The notes under the pieces were generated by a model. That model was not told where the DNA came from and ran no database searches. It was given only the letters and a program-made list of their open reading frames with translations. Source: Thuidium tamariscinum (lineage: Eukaryota > Streptophyta > Bryopsida > Hypnales > Thuidiaceae). From it: 64,000 bases of DNA. Numbering within the stretch: position 1 is the stretch's first letter; each line of letters starts with the position of its first letter. Below are positions 47,280-59,849 of the stretch, piece after piece. The position numbers and the translations under genes were made by a program. The stretch lies in contig OX344751.2 in NCBI GenBank assembly GCA_947034885.2, forward strand, positions 9,362,001 through 9,426,000, read 5' to 3'.

Positions 47280-50200
47280 ATGGGGTCGAAGGGGAAAGGA
47301 GAAGGAGGTCTGGGATTCTACAGCTCAAGCAGTGTAAGTGTTGAAGAAAGCATTGATGTTGCGAGGGAGTGGAGAAATGCGCAAGCCATCCCACTGACAA
47401 TGAACCCTGACATGGTGAGTGCTGCCAAGCGGGAGCTTCAGTTCCTGGCGGAGATCAACTCGGCGCCGGCTCTTTTGCCAGCAGGCCCTACTCTGGATTG
47501 CGCCATTCAAAGGTATGACGGTGAGAGCCTTGATCGTATGTACAAAATGAGCTCACAAATCTGGAAACTAAACTAGGAATCTGGAAACTAAACTAGGAAT
47601 AGAAACATTCGCGTTAATACTTGACTGGTTTTCCTTATTAGAATGGAAAATCTGAGTGTGTATTGTCGACTGTTTTGAGAGGAAATCCAGTGCTGGACGA
47701 GCGCTGGCAATTGGGACTTGTTGCAATTGGCGTTTGCTTGTCTTCATTTGTGTTTCTATGGTCATACTATGATTTGGAATGGCGGATTTCCGAGTTTCAA
47801 TTCAAGTCTGAAAACTTAGAAAACTAATCAATTTCAATTGGGTTGACGTGAAATTGTTCCAGTTTCTCAGAATTTAGTCTTTACCATGCCTGCCAATTTC
47901 GTGACAAACCACCATTTTTCTGTTCCGTGCATCTGTTTCTAGTTCTCAATTCATGCAATTCTGTGGTCAATGCTATCATTGGGATATATCCTGTTTTTGC
48001 CATCATCAAATAAATACTCTCTTTTGTCATGTGTTTTACTGATCTACAAACGAACTTTTTATGGATTCAATACGCAGATATCAAGTTACAAATATTTCAT
48101 GAACCTTCAATTACTCAAATTTTGCTTCAAACAACTTCACAAATGTTGAACTATATGCATACTTTGACAAAAATCACGACTTGATAATTTGATCGCTAGT
48201 TGCTTAGAGAGGGTGGTATATTTCTAATGGTTGGCAGATATGAGCACTGTTGGCTTCCATTGCTGGCTAGTGAAGGGAGTAAAGACGGTGTTTCTCCTCT
48301 GGTGCCTCCCTTGGACTGTGCCTGGGTGTGGCACTGTCACCGACTCAACCCCGTAAGTAGAACAAACCTCCCACGTGTGACTGAATGTTGAAGCAATTCG
48401 GTGTTACCCACATAACATAAATCCCATTGAGGATATCTTATCTCACCACGTGCTCACGATAATCATTATATTAGCATAGCCACCTTACGTTTTTCTTGAG
48501 TCCCATACAGTGAATAGGCGACATGTGACTGTTTAAAATTCATAGATTTGATCGTTTTCTGATGAATCTGAGAGCATTATACAGTATCCTGATGTGCGTG
48601 GAGTACTTTCTCCTCATCCACGGGAAATGAAACAAAGCCACAGTATGTCTTTTAATTCCATGTTTATACGTCGCATTACGAGCCTTCGAATTTTCGGAAA
48701 CTCGTAAGCCTGATGCGTGGATTATTTTAATTCATCTGTTTCACAGATTCAGTATGCCGAAGACTGCGAGCGTTTGTATGGGCGACTGTTGGGTGTCTGT
48801 CACATTGAACGAGACGCAACACTAGTTGAGACCACCATCGAGAAGATCAAGGAGCTTTGGATGAAACATTATCCCAACGAGGAGTACTGTCTCCAGCTTA
48901 CACAAACTGGAGCTTCAGAGTTTGAAAAAGGAGACAGGGGGATTGAATATGACCTCGTCAGAGCTGTCACAAGGCAGAGTTCCTTCTATTATCAGGTACG
49001 TCTGTTTAACACCATCGATCTTCCTGCAATTTTCTTGGAGAATTGTTTCGACCTGGCCGAAAAAATATGCAATATAGCCAGGGTGGTGTGGTGGACACTC
49101 TTTCTGTCACTTCAAGCATTTTTTAACCAATATGTAAGAGTGCTTTCATCGAAAGATCACTCAGTAGAACTCACGGGAGTGACCATGCTGAGTAAGGCAT
49201 GTACGCCCCTAATCAACACTGCTCAAAGAGTGACAATTGCATTTGGACCAAAAAAAGTGTCACCAAAACTAAGATACTAATTACACAAAATGTAAACTAT
49301 CAACATATGAGAGACTGTGAGAATCCAGTGTAAGATTTGGTAAGCTTAGAGAGAATGCTTTGAAAATTCATAACTATTTCATATGGTGTTCAAATAATGC
49401 TTGCTATAAAAAGTGTGTTGGAATTCATCCCTTTTTAGTTGCCAACAAGATCTAATAAAAAAATTATGTTGAATAATAGTAACAATGATCAGTTAGTGGT
49501 CTGCGATTATAGGTGCACATTACTAAAAGAGTCAACTCTCTTAAGATCAATTTTTTCTCACACTCCTCATTCAGTTATGCATTTAGCAGCTTAACCACGT
49601 CATGCTCGAAGACCAACCAAGAGTTCATTGGAAGCCATGAGTTGTTGTTGGTAACGTGGGTCAATCAATAGGAGATAGGATCAGCTCCCTCTACTATAAG
49701 AAACTCATGTTTTAGATGACAGATTTTAGATGACATCTAATATAGCAACTTGTGTTTTTATGTCAAGAATGATGTCCGCCATAACATCTTGATGTTATGG
49801 CGGACATCATTCTTGACATAAAAACACAAGTTGCTATATTAGATGTCATCTAAAATCTGTCATCTAAAACATGAGTTTCTTATAATGCTCAATCGTGGTT
49901 TGAGGACATAATTATCCATTGCCTTTCAAGGAGATGCATTAATTGTTTGTTTAGGAAGAAAATCACATGGCAAGTGAGCATCCACAATAAAACTACTCAT
50001 CAGTCTCACTAACGAACTACATCATTTCACATGCTTGCCTCGAAGGTTTCGCAACTCTACGTGAAGGAAGACAGCTACTTGCACTCTGCCGAGCAAAGAT
50101 ACAAGGGCTTTCTCCACCTCTTTGCCCATTCCGGGGGAAAACGAGGGACCTTCTTGGTGCCCACCTACGACATTGACCTGATGTGGCATACCCACCAACT

Positions 50201-53200
50201 CGACACTGCAGCCTACAACAGAGACCTCCTGCTACTTTCGGGTCGGCTTTTGGCCCACGACGACACCGACAATAACCGAGAGGAGGGCGCCAAACTGCAG
50301 ACTGCATTTCAAGACACCAAGCGGCTGTGGGAGGAGACATTCAAGAGCCAGTATGAGAAAGCGGGGGCCATGTATCGAGGCCTAGCTCCATCGCTTGTTG
50401 CTGCGTCACCTGGCTTGCCTGAGAATGCAACGTTTGGAGCCACTTACTTGAAGCTCCAAGAAGCTCAACGGCATTACTTGGTTGCGCGAGAATCTGTTCA
50501 GGTAGAACCGTGCTTTCAAAATATCCAATTCATGGTTGCCTTCCCAACAGATATGGGGTCCAATTCAATATGGTTCTATCAGCACATCAATCTCATCTTT
50601 AAGGACTTGAAGCTTATATTAACAAAAATTTGAAAGATTAACCGCGTCTATTGAAGATTATCCAGAACTTCCATTCATGATTTCCATGTTTGGAAATTGG
50701 GAGTATGCCGCATTAACACCTGCGCCGCCTGCAGCTTTGTGTGAGTGTTTTGGGAGTGAGGAACTTGCACCCGCACAAAACCGGCACCCAGGTGTTCGTC
50801 AGCGTGAAAGGCATTCACAACGCGGGTGATTTCCATGTGGCCACATCGGAAGCGGACATGCTGACGAGCCCGAGATGGCACGAGAGCCCCTGGATGATGC
50901 ACTGCGCGACGTCAATGGAGGGAGTGGTATTTGAGCTTAGAGCCCATCCGACGACGGGCCTTTTCAAGAGTTTGTCAGGAAGCAAGCTCCTGGGAGAGGT
51001 TCGGATTCCGTTCAGCACTCTTCTGGCATCCCCCACCTTGGCCATCCAAGGGTAGTACGCAATGTGCCAGAAATCAGGTGTCGACCAAGTCTATGATACG
51101 GACCATAAACCTTCGGCTGTGTTGTTGGCGGCCTCTATCACTCCGCTAGTTTCGTCCCCATACCTCATGCGAGCTGTTAATGGGAAGGTGCAAATCGACA
51201 TTTTCGACAGCGTCAGCAAAGAGTCTCAAAGAGGTTGGCATGCCGGCCACTGGTTGACGAGGATCGTCTTGGACCAGAATTCGGAAGAAGTTTACCTTGT
51301 GCGCGTGCGGTAAGAAATATCACTCTGGTTCCTTCAAATGCAAGTGCCCACATGTATATGCATTCGTGTTTACAAAGTCGAAAACCAATTGGGTTATATT
51401 ACATGATCAAAATTGTTTCCCTCCCTCTTTCAATTTTGAATCTAAACTAGATTTCAATCGAATTGGAGGCTTACCCAAGAATTATGAAGGAGACCGGCGA
51501 CCCTCTGTACCTGTAACCTACATGTCCTTAGGATCATATTGGTATGCCTTGGAATGGGGAAAGGATGACCCTATTCGGCAGAAATCTCATTTTCGTCTCC
51601 TGGACTTGCCGATGTCCAATTGTAGGAAAATGAAAGGACAAATGAGGGACTTAATTCCAGTGGAGGAACATGAAAAGCAAGTGCAAGTTTGCCAACGGGA
51701 TCTGAATAGGATGAAGACTAAGCCGTGGTCATTGAAATCAGGTCCGCTACTCGGTCACATGCCTGCCTAATCCTTTCTGCTCCCTATAGCTAGTAAGGTT
51801 TCTTTGAGGTATTGATCTCCTCAAGTTCTTGTGAATTTCTGATTTCTAGACTTTGCACAAATTAGTTGAAACAAAATCAGTAGCTGCAAGATGATCGGTG
51901 CACAACGACTTCTAATTTCTTGTCGTCCTACTTACACTGTCTGGTGGAATACATGTATCAGTGGAATTTGCAGTAGCAACTCAACAAATAATGAACACAC
52001 AAGCACAAAAAGATAATGCAAATGTGCAGCGGGAGTGGTGCCTACTAGACAAAGCCACCACTGTCACTGTGAGGAAAGTCACAGATGATCCGCATTGGGA
52101 GGACCACCCCGAATTGGAGCTCTTCGGAGACGTTGGATATCCAGTAAGATACCTTCACTCTTGCTTTTTCATTGTGAATTTGCGACGTGGCAAATTGAAA
52201 ATCATTTACAAATCGAATCATTCATTACTAAGGTCGACGTTAACAACGCCTCACTATTGAATGGTTTCCAAGACAATATGCAAGCAGTGACGCAAGGAAC
52301 ATGTAGATGAACTACTAATTAATATGGTTAAATGGGTCTACTTCAATATCTTCAGGAGTTGATGTAAATCATTTACAAAACTTCAACGTATCATAATGTA
52401 CTTGAAGAAAGAAGAAATCAAATCCTACATTTTGGAACTACAGCCAAACTAGGCTTTGAAACTAAGTTTCTGTAATTGACTATTGCCACTAACCTGGAAT
52501 TTTGTTTTTTACTTCAAGGACACATAAGGTTTTAAGTTCAATAGAAAACAAAATCCCGTATTTAATGTTGTAAATTGGACAAACCCATAATTTGTTTGGG
52601 CAAGCTTTCAGTTGTTTTCTTCAGTGGGCACAAATGAGGTGGTTGTTGTAAGAAGGAATTGGGAGATTGTTCAGAAAATCGTTAATCGTTTGAGCATGTC
52701 CCTATTGTGGTTGTGTAGGTGAAGCTGCTCCCAGGAAGGTGGCTGCAATATCAAGTGCATGGAGCCAAGTCCGAGGATGAAAGTGGATTTGTGACTCTCA
52801 TCAGATACACTCCAGAGTGCCCCACGGGCAAGGCAATTGCGCTCTTCAATTGGAAAGCTGCGGTCATGGAGGTAACTAACCTTGTTGCACAATTTTTTTT
52901 ATTTTTTCAATTTGACTGGTGGAAATCAATGGCCTCTCAACTTTTAGCCATAGTGTAAAGTGTCTCTTAGAAAGCTTCAGCTACATCCACTCAAGCATCT
53001 AAATCCATCATTTTGATTCCATATCAAATTGTTGATATGAAGCTTGTTGGTTTGTTTCATATCTTGCCATTTACAGCATGGCAAATGGTTGTATGAGAGT
53101 TGAGGATTGCCAAATAGGATTTTATTTTAGAGAGACAATCAACTATTGACTTGTCATGTCAAAACACCATAAAGCTTTTGATCTTTAGAGGTAAATGGTG

Positions 53201-54552
53201 TGGGCATACAAAAGCTAAAGAATGATGTGGTATTTTTCTCTTGAAACTTTATTTATGCATGCTAAGTTTTTTATTACGTTTGTTCAAAGAATTGTGATAA
53301 TGAAGGTATTTGAACAAATATTTCATGGTATTTGCAAATTTTTGTAGGTGAGTGCTGGAGAGAATGTGATGTTGGTGATCTTACTATCCACCATCACAGC
53401 TACAGTTGTCAATGATTTGTTAGGAGCACCAAGCAAAAAGATTTTCAGAGCAACAAAAAGGAAGCAATTTCCAGAGCATGCTCAATGGGGTAAGTATGTG
53501 ATTTTCTATGTTTTCTTCAAGAAACTAAAGTCTACTCATTTCTACTAAGTTCTTATAAAATAATAGAAAGTTGAAACTAATAGATTATTGAGACTAATGG
53601 AGACTAATAGATTATTTTAGGTACTTGTATTAAAACACATTGTTATTGTTCTAAAATGTAGGATATAGTTTCTTCTTTCTATTGGTATCTTCTTTAAAAT
53701 CTTCCTAAATGGTATATCACAACTTTCTATACATCTAGAAGAGGCCACTTTTGGGTAATTACAAGTTAACCAATCAATGCCCAAATGATTGAAAATGTCT
53801 TCTTCTCACATTTAAAATTTGAAATAAATCACTTACAAAGGTTCAATTAAAGTAATACATTCTACCAATTGAAAGAAGAAACTACATCCTACAATCTGAA
53901 ATAATAGAAATAAGTCTTGGAAGTCACCATAAATTAACTATTTGGCTTCCAAAAGTGCACATTTTTCTTTCATACCTTAAGAAAAAAAGGGGGTTGGATG
54001 TTTGTATTTATATTGTCACTACAAATGCTAATAATTCATGTTGCAATGGTTCACAATTCATAGGTGAGCTTGCATTCAAGATTTTGTACAGTAAATGCTA
54101 ATAATTCATGTTGCAATGGTCCACAATTAATAGATGAGCTTGCATTCAAGATTTTGTATAGTGAAAAGAGCCTCTAATTCATGAGGAGCAAAAGAATACC
54201 ATACCTTTGTGTATGTGATACACATGCAATACTCATTTTTCTACATGAAATTGCTTGGTTGTGTGTAGGAGCGGTGATCATGGATAGGCGATATGATAGC
54301 CATGTCAATATGGCTTCCAAAGTGATCTACCATGATTGGTGGGTGGATCCCAAGTCATGGGCACAAGAGATGTATGCGACCAAGGACGGAGGTTATCAAG
54401 GTGGTAGTGGGTGTGGAGGGGGCGGATGTGGAGGAGCTGCGTGTGCAGGTGGATCAATGGGGGTGGTCCTTACAAAGACAGGCTCTCCTTTGCAGCGGAT
54501 CTCAAGTAAAAGTTATGACTCACCGGAGCTAATTCAACAACACTTTGAATGA
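47280..54552 (+). CDS. GRDP: Glycine-rich domain protein (GRDP, DUF1399 type), with premature TAG
   Basis: Exons: 47280-47512, 48238-48352, 48747-48995, 50046-50501, 50735 to about 51309, 52030-52143, 52719-52871, 53348-53489, 54269-54552. The phases fit, except that the 51.3/52.0 kb junction is unresolved. The ATG at 47280 is the first in frame. DUF1399 blocks read SAAKRELQFLAEINSA, RYEHCWLPLLA, PPLDCAWVWHCHRLNP, RYKGFLHLF, and VPTYDIDLMWHTHQL. A C2-like part (SVLGVRNLHPHKTGTQVFVS) follows, then a conserved tail block (GFVTLIRYTPECPTGKAIAL) and a short Gly/Cys-rich C-terminus (GGSGCGGGGCGGAACAGG). Family members are plant proteins linked to stress and auxin responses. The TAG at 51053-51055 sits where relatives have Trp (IQG-stop-YAM). 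If it is real, the protein ends at about 457 residues and the gene is probably non-functional. Confidence 0.82.
47560..47600 (+). repeat. 20-bp tandem duplication in GRDP intron 1
   Basis: AATCTGGAAACTAAACTAGG occurs twice in direct succession. Confidence 0.85.
49692..49887. mobile_element. Foldback CACTA mini-element in GRDP intron 3
   Basis: A perfect palindrome covers 49695-49884 (94-bp arms, 2-bp TT centre). The ends read TACTATAAGAAACTC and, from the other side, CATTATAAGAAACTC, each one base from a CACTATAAGAAA CACTA-type terminus. The 3-bp duplication CTC flanks it (49689-49691 and 49888-49890). Confidence 0.85.
51297..51770 (+). other. Open frame of 157 codons in the GRDP intron, unrecognised
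   Basis: The frame opens as the GRDP exon ends and stays open to TAA at about 51768. It has a Cys/Lys-rich start (CACGKKYHSGSFKCKC) and blocks such as YMSLGSYWYALEWGKDDP. It is in a different frame from the GRDP exon. It may be a fragment of an inserted gene or transposon or a chance frame. No family recognised. Confidence 0.3.
52872..53347 (+). other. GRDP intron between the conserved tail block and the hydrophobic exon
   Basis: AT-rich, no feature apart from clean splice sites (GAG|GTAACT and TTTTGTAG|GTG). Confidence 0.6.
54027..54172 (+). repeat. 72-bp tandem duplication in the last GRDP intron
   Basis: Two copies of a unit starting GCTAATAATTCATGTTGCAA and ending near 'ttcaagattttgta', with a few differences. 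Confidence 0.85.
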
Positions 54553-55386
54553 TGTCAATGTTGATAAGAAACCTGATTTTGAAATGTATAACTTTTCATT
54601 TGTTAGCATGACTTTGATACTTGAGAGTTGGCTAGCAACTTCGTGATTTCGGTATATCAAAATATATACCGTATTCTTGTTGAGTTTTCAACCAGAGTTG
54701 TGCTGGTATCGCACTTTTAGTTCGAATACACGTATTGAGTGGTATTGAAGAAGAGGGGGAAAAAATTTCCAATAGGCATAGTCAAACAGATATTGACTAA
54801 TTTGGGGAGCTACAAAACTCCCTTCGAAATTCATCACATGTTTGTGGTTTGACCCTCAGTTTTCTTTTTTGTAAATTCGTACCCTGCTTGTGCCTTATTT
54901 CTGTTGATTTATGGATATTTTTATTCTATCAACTGAGATGAATGAGGACATCTCCTCAGGTGGTCAGAGTGCAGTCTCTCATTTATAAGAAATCATGAGA
55001 CACTTTTACTGTAAATAGATGGATGACTTTTCAATCCACGAGAAAGGGAACTAAGTTAAACCCATGGTCCGCTAACTTGTTGCGTACAGGGAAACAACCT
55101 AAAATGATAGGCTCAATACAGAGAGACGATGTAAAGTAAAATAAATGGACCTTCAAGCCAGATTTTTCTAGAACAGAAATTCTTCTAAGTTTTCTAGAAC
55201 CCTCCACACGGGCTTGAAGTTAAAATTTGCCAGGACCGCTAGGCGTATCAGCAGAACTCTGGCAACAAGAAGGGTTCGTCAAGCAATCACTTGACAAACT
55301 AATTGCTAAGAAGTTTATTTACATCGACTTCCTCAAATATAAACTGCCAGAAGGCTATGATCTCCAGATCATGTCAGCTACAAAAA

Positions 55387-57811
55387 CTACCCATTGAACC
55401 AATCCAAGAAGAGAAGAGTCGATATGAGTACAGAAAAGATAAGAATAATGTAAAGGCGGCTACTACTGTTTCGTTGTTGCGTTTTAGTCAGTTCTTTGTT
55501 GCCTTTCTCCATGTAGCTTGTGGCCTCCATTGCCTGTGCATGCAGATTGTAGTATAGATTAGCTATGAAAGGCCTCTAGTTTCCCTGATACATTTTGTAT
55601 TAAGCAGGAATAATCCAGCACAAATTCCCAAATCTCCAAAAAACATATACCAGGTTGGCCTTGACAAATTGAAAAGGCTACGGCTTGAAGAGCTCTGAAA
55701 GTGAACAGAGAAAGAGTGCCATCAATTATCAAAGCACCGCAAGAAGTCTCTAATACAGGATAATGTTGTCGAGATTTCACAAGAAGGGGATAATACTTAT
55801 TACGTAGCAACCTCAGGTGCATACATGAAGTTTCAGTTGATTGACAACAAAGCACCAAGCATGGAGAAAAGAATTACCCTCATGTAAAGCGTTTCTATTT
55901 GCTGCGCTTGACGAAGGACATGCGTGGAGAAGAGATAGTTCAGTGCAGAGATCTCTATCATCTTCCTCTCTGTCTCTTGAGTCATTGCCATCGTCTCCGT
56001 AAGCTCTTGCTGTTCCGTGTGCCCAATGTTAGAGCTCCAACTTAAACTACATCTCATAAGGAGTGAACAGCAACTAGATGACTTGGAGGCTGCAGATATT
56101 CCACGCATACCAGGAAAGGAAAAAAATCTAGAGTTTCTTGATAAGCTTGTACTCAACCCTGACAAGTTATCCACCACTGGCCAATGCCTGACGTGATCCA
56201 GAAAACTAAAACCACATCAAGAGTTCGGGACAGATAATTTGGTACAAATTTGAATGTTAATGTACCTGCAAAGCAGTCGTTTCTTGATCCATTTGCTGTT
56301 GCCTACTCTCCAGTAGTCGTGGTTCCTCTTCTTTGAGCCAGTCTCTGGAATAACCATCGTTATCAGGTACCGAGGCCTGAACATTTTCAGGAGGCGGCAA
56401 ATTTTCGAGGCCCTTTCGACGCTTGTGCATTTTCTTATTGACGGTTTCCTCAAAGCGTACACTCCTTAGTTGATCAAAAACTTCTGTGATCGCATGGAGT
56501 CGTTCACTCAGGATTAACACCTACGGTCCAACAATTCAATTTAACTTATTAATCGACTCTCCGAGAACAAGTTCAATTCACGTTTTTAGCAGCCTATCCG
56601 AACTATAAGCATGTTGAGACAGCAAGCGACAATTTCGGAGGTACAACAGTTAGAAGGGTTTGCCATCACGCCATCATTGACCCCCTTTTCGCCTGAGCGT
56701 CAAAAAGGTGGATTTTTATACCTACCACACCGTGTTGATGAGCGATACAATCTGTGTTTGGGGATCCTCTTCCCAAAGCTTGAAGCCAATTGGCACCATA
56801 GGTTTGCTTTTCCTCCCTCCCTATACTATTCTTTAGAGCTTCAATGCTATCTCGGCACGCTTTCACGAACAAACCTACCTGCACAGCAAACCGAAGAGTT
56901 CAATTCGAAGGCATTAGAAACTATCCGAGATCTGAAATGAGAAGCATGACACAATCGCGCTTCATGATAAAATTGTGACAAGATCCACATTGGAAAAAAC
57001 CATCTGACCTCGTTCTCAATGCTATCACGATCTTGCTCCGTGCTCCGATGTTTCTCTGCATAATCCCTCCCATGGCTAGCCACAAAGTTTTGCAAGTCTC
57101 GAATGCTCGCTGCCTATCCATCATCCCACTAGGGTTAGAAGCATAGTCCAGGCTAGCCAACTCTTGCAAATCGATACCTGTTCCTTCCCAGATACACGAA
57201 CAGATATTGCGTAACTATGATCGCGTTTCAGGAATCACCAGAATGAAAATTTCAGAAAAAAACTCCAATCCACTTGCAAGAGTAATAAAATTCCTCACAA
57301 TGTTTGTGGCCGTCAGGTAAAACGTCGAACGGGGAGGGGTCGTATGCAGCATAAGAGATGACATAACCTTAGCCAGCCTCGCCTGGCAGCAAGCACATAG
57401 ACAAGAGAAAATTCAAAACCCGATAAACATCAAGAATCAATAGAACAAGAACCATTCAAATTTCTCATAATCACAAAAACGTAGTGCAGAAAAAGAGAAA
57501 AACAAGCTTACAAAAAATCTCAACAAGATTTACAATGAACCCCTGGCAACCCTACACTTACATGCTCCCTGTCACAAATCAAGGTTATGACAATCGCTTA
57601 CAATCAGAAGAAGTCATCGGTGCCCATACCATAGCTCGGGAATTAGGTCAAAGAAGCCAATTTTCATTTTACCAGGATAAGCAACAAATAATCACACAAC
57701 TCTTCGACTAGCCTCTTCAATTACCTCATCGTAAGCATTTGCCACAGCAGCCGCTCGCACAGCCTCCCGGAACTTCGGCGTCAAGTCACGGACCATTGCC
57801 GTTCTTTCCAT
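55387..57811 (-). CDS. SYP81: Qa-SNARE of the SYP81/syntaxin-18 (Ufe1) group, 7 exons, 320 aa
   Basis: Exons in - strand order: 57811-57725, 57382-57299, 57113-57009, 56878-56726, 56520-56266, 56009-55878, 55533-55387. Every intron is phase 0 with GT...AG ends, and the total is 320 residues against 310 in Arabidopsis SYP81. The N-terminus MERTAMVRDLTPKFREAVRA matches the family's RDRT-FK-AVR start. RSTEQDRDSIENE, VGLFVKACRDSIEAL, CIAHQHGVLILSERLHAI-type text and FDQLRSVRFEETVN follow. The SNARE segment includes ISALNYLFSTHVLRQAQQIE and LYMRAMEATSYMEKGNKEL. A C-terminal membrane anchor (about 17 hydrophobic residues, RLYIILIFSVLISTLLFL) ends in DWFNG. The family sits on the ER and mediates Golgi-to-ER retrograde vesicle fusion. 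The gene is convergent with GRDP (835 bp between stops) and looks intact. Confidence 0.93.
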
Positions 57812-58382
57812 GAAAACCGTGACAAAAGCAGCTAATAACCTTGACAAATCCTAGGAGTGATGGAATCCTCAACCAAATTTCAAAATCGAAAAAGATGCTT
57901 TACAAACGAAAGTAAAGAAAAGATTGAGGAGAGTAATCGCTGATCAGAATCGAAGCTCCAGAAGGAAAAGTAAAACTATGAAACCTTGGAAGGAGAAGCG
58001 ATCCTTCGTGAGAGAATCTGTAACGTTGTTTCAAACCATAAACTGAAAATTTTCCGGTAGACAGAAGGGATAGCTTGGACTGAGCACAACCCAGCTCCCC
58101 AATTCCACGGATCGAGTGAGCTCAGTCCACCGGGTGGATCCTTCGAAGCCGGGTCTCACTGGGTCCGACTCTGAAGTCCGGCTCCGACGTCCGAACTCTC
58201 GACAAACCCGACCACTTTTTTCATACTTTTTCTTTTTCATTTCACTTTTTCAATTCGATGTGACATCTGTGATGCGTAGGTTTAATTCTGTAATGCTGCT
58301 CCGGTGTCTTTTGGACGTCACCAAAGACTATAGGATGGAAAAAAATGATTTTTTCAGTTAACCTTTAAACGTCAATTAGGAC
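57812..58382. promoter_or_regulatory. SYP81 upstream region
   Basis: Contains the likely SYP81 leader (57.8-58.0 kb) and a GC-richer stretch at 58080-58215 with several CCGGGT/CCGACGTCC-like words. No defined element can be called. Confidence 0.4.
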
Positions 58383-58700
58383 GTTTTGTGTCCGATGAAT
58401 GCCAAAGAATCTTCTCTTGTAAGACAAAAGTGTAATCATTCATTCTTGATATTAGGGTTGGAAAGGGGAGATCTTCTACAGGTCTTTGGCTTCCGACGAG
58501 TATATTTGGCTTATTCAAAGTAGATGATGTCAAATAGTATCAAAATGCATAATTTTCACAACCACTAGTCCGTCTTTCAAGGGTTACCTTGTAAGGAGAA
58601 GCTAGTCTCTGTGCAAATCATCCTTTTTGAAACAATGCAAATCATCTACTTTTAACCCCTAAAGGTTTTTGACTATGTTTTCACCAAAATTGCTCCAAAA
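58383..58700. repeat. Dispersed repeat shared with 27832-28060
   Basis: Similar over more than 200 bp in the same orientation ('tttgtgtccgatgaatgcca' against 'tttgtgtctgatgaatgaca'). No coding content. Confidence 0.75.
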
Positions 58701-59130
58701 CTGTCATTTTTAGGACAACTATCAAATTTTAGAAAAAAAACATTTTTAGAATAATGTAACCGTAAGATCTTAGAGTACATTAGTTTGAGAGCATGTACCA
58801 AAAATTTCAGAAAATTCCGCCATGTAGATTGTAAGATAATAGTGTTTGAAGATACAAAAATCCCTTTATTATCACTGCGGAAATCCGGGCAGCTACACTG
58901 CAGAAGGCCACATTTGTATGAAAAAATATTCAAAATGGTTGTTACTCATTGGATTCATTCTTCAATTCAAGTTGGCTACATGCTCAAAAAATTTCAAATC
59001 ATTTTGAATTGTACAACATGTACAAAAAAAATAGAAGGAAAAGAGAGAAGTAGAGAATGATTCAAAACACTAAATGTTTAACAATTTCTCCCTATGAAGA
59101 TACAATGTTTGTTTGTTTGTTTGGATGTTT

Positions 59131-59660
59131 GTTACGTTGAGATCTCCCAGACTATGAGTCCTCCAAGTGCATGTTTGGTACCATTGGAAAGCCCTCGGCA
59201 AGGAGGGGTGTATGGGCTTCGATTCATGGTGTTCCAACCTATGGCATGAAAGTTATTGAATTTTGAAGTTTCTATACATTAAAAAAATTAGAAAATTATG
59301 TTTGTTTGTTTGTTACGTTGAAATCTCCCGGCTCGTGAGTTCCCCAGGTGCGTGTTTGGTACCATCGGAAAGCCCTCGACAAGGAGGGGTGCACGGGCTT
59401 TGATTCATGGTGTTCCAACCTACAGCATGAAAGTTATTGAATTTTGAAGTTTCTATACATTAAAAAATTAGAAAATTATATTTGTTTGTTACGTTGAGAT
59501 CTCCCGGACCATGAGTCCCCTAGGGGTGTGTTTGGTACCATCGGAAAGCCCTCGGCAAGGAGGGGTGCACAGGCTTTGATTCATGGTGTTCCAACCTACG
59601 ACATGAAAGTTATTGAATTTTGAAGTTTCTATACATTAAAAAAATTAGAAAATTATTTAT
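59131..59660 (+). repeat. Three-copy tandem array, 176-181 bp unit
   Basis: Units start GTTACGTTGAGATCTCC (with minor changes) at 59131, 59312 and 59488. All contain TTTGGTACCAT, GAAAGCCCTCGRCAAGGA and 'ttattgaattttgaagtttc'. (GTTT)n runs mark the joints between units. Confidence 0.9.
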
Positions 59661-59849
59661 TCTGTTGTTTTTCTTTTCTTTTAGATCGTGGCAACGGCAC
59701 GGGCCACCCTAGTATTTATTGAATTGAAAAATGCCAATCTCAATGGTTCAAATGTTGTAATAAACATTCTACACCCAATGTTTTTTGTTTTTTTCAAAAA
59801 TATTGAAACTTGAGTAAAATAAAGGACTTCAAAGTTTATTTTAGAGTAG

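Noticed and set aside
51046..51160. A small intron (CAAGG|GTAGTA ... CTAG) hiding the GRDP stop
   Set aside because: The phases do not match, and the skipped sequence aligns with conserved GRDP text, so it is better read as coding with a nonsense change.
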